From PGYR01 sp041675005 (GTDB taxonomy: Bacteria > Bacteroidota > Ignavibacteria > Kapaibacteriales > UBA2268), in contig JBAYUQ010000017.1 in NCBI GenBank assembly GCA_041675005.1, positions 1 through 64,000 on the forward strand: a stretch of DNA of 64,000 nt, written 5' to 3'. The position numbers were made by a program, and so were the translations under genes. The notes under the pieces are model-generated. The model saw only the letters and a program-made list of their open reading frames with translations, was not told where the DNA came from and did no database searches. Shown here piece after piece: positions 60,956 to 64,000 of this stretch; position 1 is the stretch's first letter, and each line of letters opens with the position of its first letter.

Positions 60956-60999
60956 GCAATTATTTGAGCCGTCATTAAGCTAAAAATTATTAAAGGTTT

Positions 61000-61596
61000 A
61001 TGGATAGTAATCAAGAAATATTAGAGTTTTTCGCGAAATTAGTGAACGAAGAAGGAATATTACATATTCCCGAAGATGTGTTTTTGAAAATGGAAAAAGA
61101 ATACGGTGAGCTTCTTAAAAAAGAATTCAAAGCTACTCGTATGATTAAATTGCCTCAATTTGAAGTTGAATTTTTCTGTTGGCTAAAAGAGAATGATCCG
61201 CCTGTATGGCATGACCTATGGGGCGAAGATGATGGTAATTATGTAGTCTCCATAGAGTTTTTGACTCATCTTTTAGAAAAAGATGGGCGTGGGTTCCCTA
61301 TTTGCGATTTGCAGACAGTAGATAATTATTACTTTATGCCACAACTATTGATAGAAAGAGAATCGGACGCAATGGTAGAGGCAGCAAAAGTACGATTCAT
61401 AGAAAGACAAGGATTAACACCGAACCAGTTATTAGCTCTCGAGATACACTTCGGCGGTATAGATGTATGGCATTTCGCTTATAAACATAAGATAGATTTG
61501 ACAGAAGCAAAAGCCGCAGTAGCGTCATTAGTAGAAGATCAGATATTAGTGCATCTAACCGATGCCGAGCATTTGGCACCAATTTTGGAACTGTAA
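61000..61596 (+). CDS. Conserved-looking hypothetical protein
   Basis: The product is a 198-residue soluble acidic protein that I do not recognise. It has an N-terminal helix (NQEILEFFAKLVNEEGI), then ATRMIKLPQFEVEFFCWLKE, DPPVWHDLWGEDDGN, FPICDLQTVDNYYFMPQLLI and a C-terminal half that looks like a winged-helix-type fold (TPNQLLALEIHFGGIDVWHF, then AYKHKIDLTEAKAAVASLVE, DQILVHLT). The start codon is preceded by AAAGG nine bases upstream. The stop overlaps the aspartate kinase start (TAATG), so expression is coupled to that gene. Neither catalytic residues nor transmembrane segments are seen. Confidence 0.75.
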   Translation: MDSNQEILEFFAKLVNEEGILHIPEDVFLKMEKEYGELLKKEFKATRMIKLPQFEVEFFCWLKENDPPVWHDLWGEDDGNYVVSIEFLTHLLEKDGRGFPICDLQTVDNYYFMPQLLIERESDAMVEAAKVRFIERQGLTPNQLLALEIHFGGIDVWHFAYKHKIDLTEAKAAVASLVEDQILVHLTDAEHLAPILEL

Positions 61597-62876
61597 TGAA
61601 AGTCATGAAATTTGGCGGTACTTCCGTAGGTACTGCCGAAGCAATGCGATTAGTTGCTGGGGCGATAACCAAGCAGTCGGGCAATATGATAGTAGTTCTT
61701 TCGGCTAGCTCTGGTGTTACGGATAAACTTGTCAATATCACAAACTCACTCCCAGAAGATATAACCTCAGCTCGCTCTATTTACATAGAAGTTGAAGCAC
61801 AAATGCTAAAAATAGCTTCTGATTTAGAGCTTTCTGAATCATCAATAATCAAAGTCACAGCACTACTTCACGAGTTAAGTCAGCTAATATATAGCGTAGA
61901 GCTACTGGAATTTATTAGTGATAATGTTGCCAATAGGATTGTAGCTTATGGTGAGCTGCTATCTACTACTATTTTTAGCGAGTACTTTAGTAATAGCTAC
62001 TCTTGCAAGTTCCTGAATATCACCGATTACCTGACTTATGACAAGAAAGCTGACCAATACACTCTAGCTAATAAAGAAGAAATAGGGCGACTACTCTTTT
62101 CACATAATACGATAGTAACCCAAGGGTTCATCTGTAAAAATACTGATGGGAATATCTCAAACCTCGGACGTGGTGGCTCGGACTATTCCGCTGCTATAAT
62201 TGCTGCCGAGATGCAAGCGAAGGAATTACAGATATGGACTGATGTGAACGGGGTGATGTCCGCCGACCCTCGTATAATCAAAAACCCTTTGACTAAGAAT
62301 AGAATAAACGTAGGTAGTTTGGAGCGAATGGCATTTTTCGGTGCTAAGGTAATACACCCAGATACACTAAAACCAACACTAATGGCGAACATACCAGTTA
62401 AGATACTGAACACATTCAATTCTGATAATCACGGAACACTAGTAACTATAGATAGGGATAACCCGATTCCTACCTTCACAATCAAACGAAAATGCTTGCT
62501 ATATACTTTTAGAACTAGCTCAAAAAAAAATCTATATCAAGTCAATAAATATGTGACTAATATGATAATAAAAAAGAGTCTAAACCTCTTATCAAGCGTG
62601 CATATAGACAATGCCGTACACTATGTATTAGAACGAAGTATTGATAAGTTTTTGGATTCGGATATGAATTACGAATCAAAAAAAATTGATTTAATTTATA
62701 TCTGTGAGTTGAATAATTCAAAAATAAATGCTATTTTAACAAATCTTAATAATCTAAATATTCAGCATTTAGAAGTTGATTGGGCAAGCGGTGCTATACT
62801 TATACTCGCAAATGCCGATAACAAGACTGAGGATTATGATAGATTCCACGATATGTTAATAAATGTGGTAGATTAA
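61596..62876 (+). CDS. Aspartate kinase
   Basis: Phosphorylates aspartate to aspartyl phosphate, entering lysine, methionine and threonine synthesis. The 426-residue length fits a monofunctional enzyme. MKVMKFGGTSVGTAEAMRLV is the KFGGTS signature, followed by VVLSASSGVTDKLVNITNS, NLGRGGSDYSAAIIAAEMQA, LQIWTDVNGVMSADPRI and FFGAKVIHPDTLKPTLMANI. The C-terminal about 130 residues should contain ACT-like regulatory domains, but they look divergent (FRTSSKKNLYQVNKYV; IYICELNNSKINAILTNL), so feedback control may differ from the E. coli enzymes. The stop is one base from the next start, so a response regulator follows in the same transcript. Confidence 0.93.
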   Translation: MKVMKFGGTSVGTAEAMRLVAGAITKQSGNMIVVLSASSGVTDKLVNITNSLPEDITSARSIYIEVEAQMLKIASDLELSESSIIKVTALLHELSQLIYSVELLEFISDNVANRIVAYGELLSTTIFSEYFSNSYSCKFLNITDYLTYDKKADQYTLANKEEIGRLLFSHNTIVTQGFICKNTDGNISNLGRGGSDYSAAIIAAEMQAKELQIWTDVNGVMSADPRIIKNPLTKNRINVGSLERMAFFGAKVIHPDTLKPTLMANIPVKILNTFNSDNHGTLVTIDRDNPIPTFTIKRKCLLYTFRTSSKKNLYQVNKYVTNMIIKKSLNLLSSVHIDNAVHYVLERSIDKFLDSDMNYESKKIDLIYICELNNSKINAILTNLNNLNIQHLEVDWASGAILILANADNKTEDYDRFHDMLINVVD

Positions 62877-62877
62877 A

Positions 62878-64000
62878 ATGGTTGAAGACAAGAAATTAGG
62901 GAAATTACTAATAGTAGATGACGACAAGATTATCGTTAAGTTATTATCAAGAATATTTGAGAAATACTGTACACTAGAGACAGCACACTCAGGTGAGGAG
63001 GGGTTAGATATACTAGAGCGTGGGTACACACCAGGTGTTATACTCAGCGATCAGATGATGCCCGGAATACAAGGGTCCGAATTTCTTAGCCAATCCATAA
63101 AACATGTACCCGAAGCCAAACGAATAATCCTAACAGGAAACCAAGACCTTCAGAATATAATGGAAGTTATATCAGAAGCGAAAGCATTTATGTATCTTGT
63201 AAAACCATTCGATAATATTGCACTTATTAAAAATGTTTCAAACGCATTTGAAGAGTATAACACTCGGAAAATGCTTACTAACCGAATAAAAGATTACGAA
63301 ACTAGAATTGACAAATATGAAAAGCAATTAAAGAGTCTAGTCGGCGATCATGATATGAACGTTGAGACACTATCAATAATCAATACGCTCTACATATTAG
63401 CTCAAAATGATTCCAAGTACTATTTCCGCCAAGGGCTGAGTAGTATCTGTATTACTTGTCGATATTTGGCAAAGCAGTTCGATTTGAGTGAAGATGAGTC
63501 TGATAACTTGGTATATGCGGCGTTTATACAGGGAATACAGAGAATTGGTGTTTCGGATAAATATCATCTATCTGACCCGGCTGATTTATCTTCGTCAGAG
63601 CAGCAAACATATAGAAACCATTTTATAGCTTCTTTTAGTAGCTTACTTGATAATTTCAATTTAGCTCCTGTTGCAGAAACGTGTCTTAGAATGTGGGAAA
63701 AACCAAATGGTACTGGATTTCCGAATAGGTTAAAAGAAGATAAAATCCCTCTTCATTCTATTCTCCTCAACCTTGCTGTTCGTTATGAGAACCTAGTATA
63801 TAGATTAGAGCTAAAAGACCTGAAGAAACTGAAAGAAGAAGGACAAGTAATACAAACACCAGAAGAAACATTAGTGCGGCACCACGCAGCTATACTTGAG
63901 CTAAGTAAAAACTTATCCTATTACGAGCAACTACCAATGAAAGCATTCAAAAACTTAATCACATTCGGCGATTGCCCAACTCTTAAGCCAACGGATGAAG
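62878..64000 (+). CDS. Response regulator with degenerate HD-GYP domain (partial)
   Basis: Open to the right edge (374 codons, no stop). About residues 8-125 are a receiver domain: KLLIVDDDKIIVKLL, then PGVILSDQMMPGIQGSEFL with the phosphorylated Asp (about 57), ILTGNQD, and FMYLVKPFDN with the conserved Lys. A coiled-coil-like helix (about 128-165) follows. From about 190 the sequence aligns with HD-GYP output domains (IGVSDKYHLSDPADLSSSEQ; MWEKPNGTGFPNRLKEDKIP; HSILLNLAVRYENLVYRLEL), but the HD dyad is replaced by QG, the HHE triad by RMWE, and the last Asp is absent. It thus keeps the GYP-like (GFP) loop but lacks the metal ligands, so it probably binds a partner or c-di-GMP instead of cleaving it. 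Confidence 0.83.
   Translation, partial: MVEDKKLGKLLIVDDDKIIVKLLSRIFEKYCTLETAHSGEEGLDILERGYTPGVILSDQMMPGIQGSEFLSQSIKHVPEAKRIILTGNQDLQNIMEVISEAKAFMYLVKPFDNIALIKNVSNAFEEYNTRKMLTNRIKDYETRIDKYEKQLKSLVGDHDMNVETLSIINTLYILAQNDSKYYFRQGLSSICITCRYLAKQFDLSEDESDNLVYAAFIQGIQRIGVSDKYHLSDPADLSSSEQQTYRNHFIASFSSLLDNFNLAPVAETCLRMWEKPNGTGFPNRLKEDKIPLHSILLNLAVRYENLVYRLELKDLKKLKEEGQVIQTPEETLVRHHAAILELSKNLSYYEQLPMKAFKNLITFGDCPTLKPTDE

Overview
The window looks like a chromosomal segment of an AT-rich member of the Bacteroidota/Chlorobi/Ignavibacteria-type (FCB) bacteria. The main reasons are several secreted proteins with C-terminal type A sorting domains of the type IX secretion system (T9SS; PNP motif followed by a short beta-sandwich ending in a K/R-rich tail), a Bat (batB-batC-batD-batE) operon, a YfhO-type membrane protein, outer-membrane beta-barrels, and TAnnTTTG-like promoter boxes. 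No rRNA, tRNA, CRISPR array or insertion sequence was recognised. The assignment is by gene content only.

Layout. 1-4134 (minus): the start of a secreted Ig-like protein, a T9SS surface protein, queE (queuosine precursor) and rlmD (23S rRNA methyltransferase). 4143-7708 (minus): an envelope operon GT2-OMP-GT9-small alpha/beta-barrel protein, ending in a clear terminator. 7769-22953 (minus): a 15-kb block of five T9SS cargo genes. It is headed by a 2662-residue beta-helix protein that carries a seven-repeat YCF48-like propeller, followed by proteins with dockerin-like and cohesin-like features. 23050-27905 (minus): a membrane-anchored TPR protein, a fused 2-oxoacid dehydrogenase E1 with a histone-H1-like tail, and gatB. 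28083-34136 (plus, with two minus tetR genes): a PPP phosphatase, a MmcQ-like protein, a duplicated tetR/merC divergon, a PolX-like protein with a damaged polymerase site, and a periplasmic protein. 34101-36917 (minus): a T9SS subtilase.

37018-41477 (plus): batB-batC-batD-batE. 41702-44189 (minus): a CheY-like receiver, rfbA and a sugar aminotransferase. 44190-46030: a small accessory patch with a 28-bp perfect palindrome, a membrane protein and a GIY-YIG/DUF4357 protein. 46031-49833: a YyaL-type thioredoxin protein, a small OMP and a lipoprotein with a possible clan CD protease signature. 50054-56002 (plus): crotonase, DnaQ-like exonuclease, mnmA, marC and a FixI/CtpA-like copper P-type ATPase. 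56091-57213: an ECF sigma factor diverging from a DoxX-like gene across what looks like a mirrored pair of identical-spacing promoters. 57455-64000: an FMN reductase, YfhO, an unknown protein, aspartate kinase and a truncated response regulator with a degenerate HD-GYP domain.

Most interesting: (1) the T9SS operon as a candidate surface assembly built from a Pmp-like beta-helix plus propeller, cohesin-like and split dockerin-like modules; (2) the tetR-merC divergon duplicated with its operator and a decayed merC start; (3) GTAAC-N16 promoter elements shared by an ECF sigma locus and both tetR genes; (4) an H1-like tail on a metabolic enzyme; (5) apparently catalytically dead PolX and HD-GYP domains. 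All functional statements are read from sequence patterns by eye; no database search was run.
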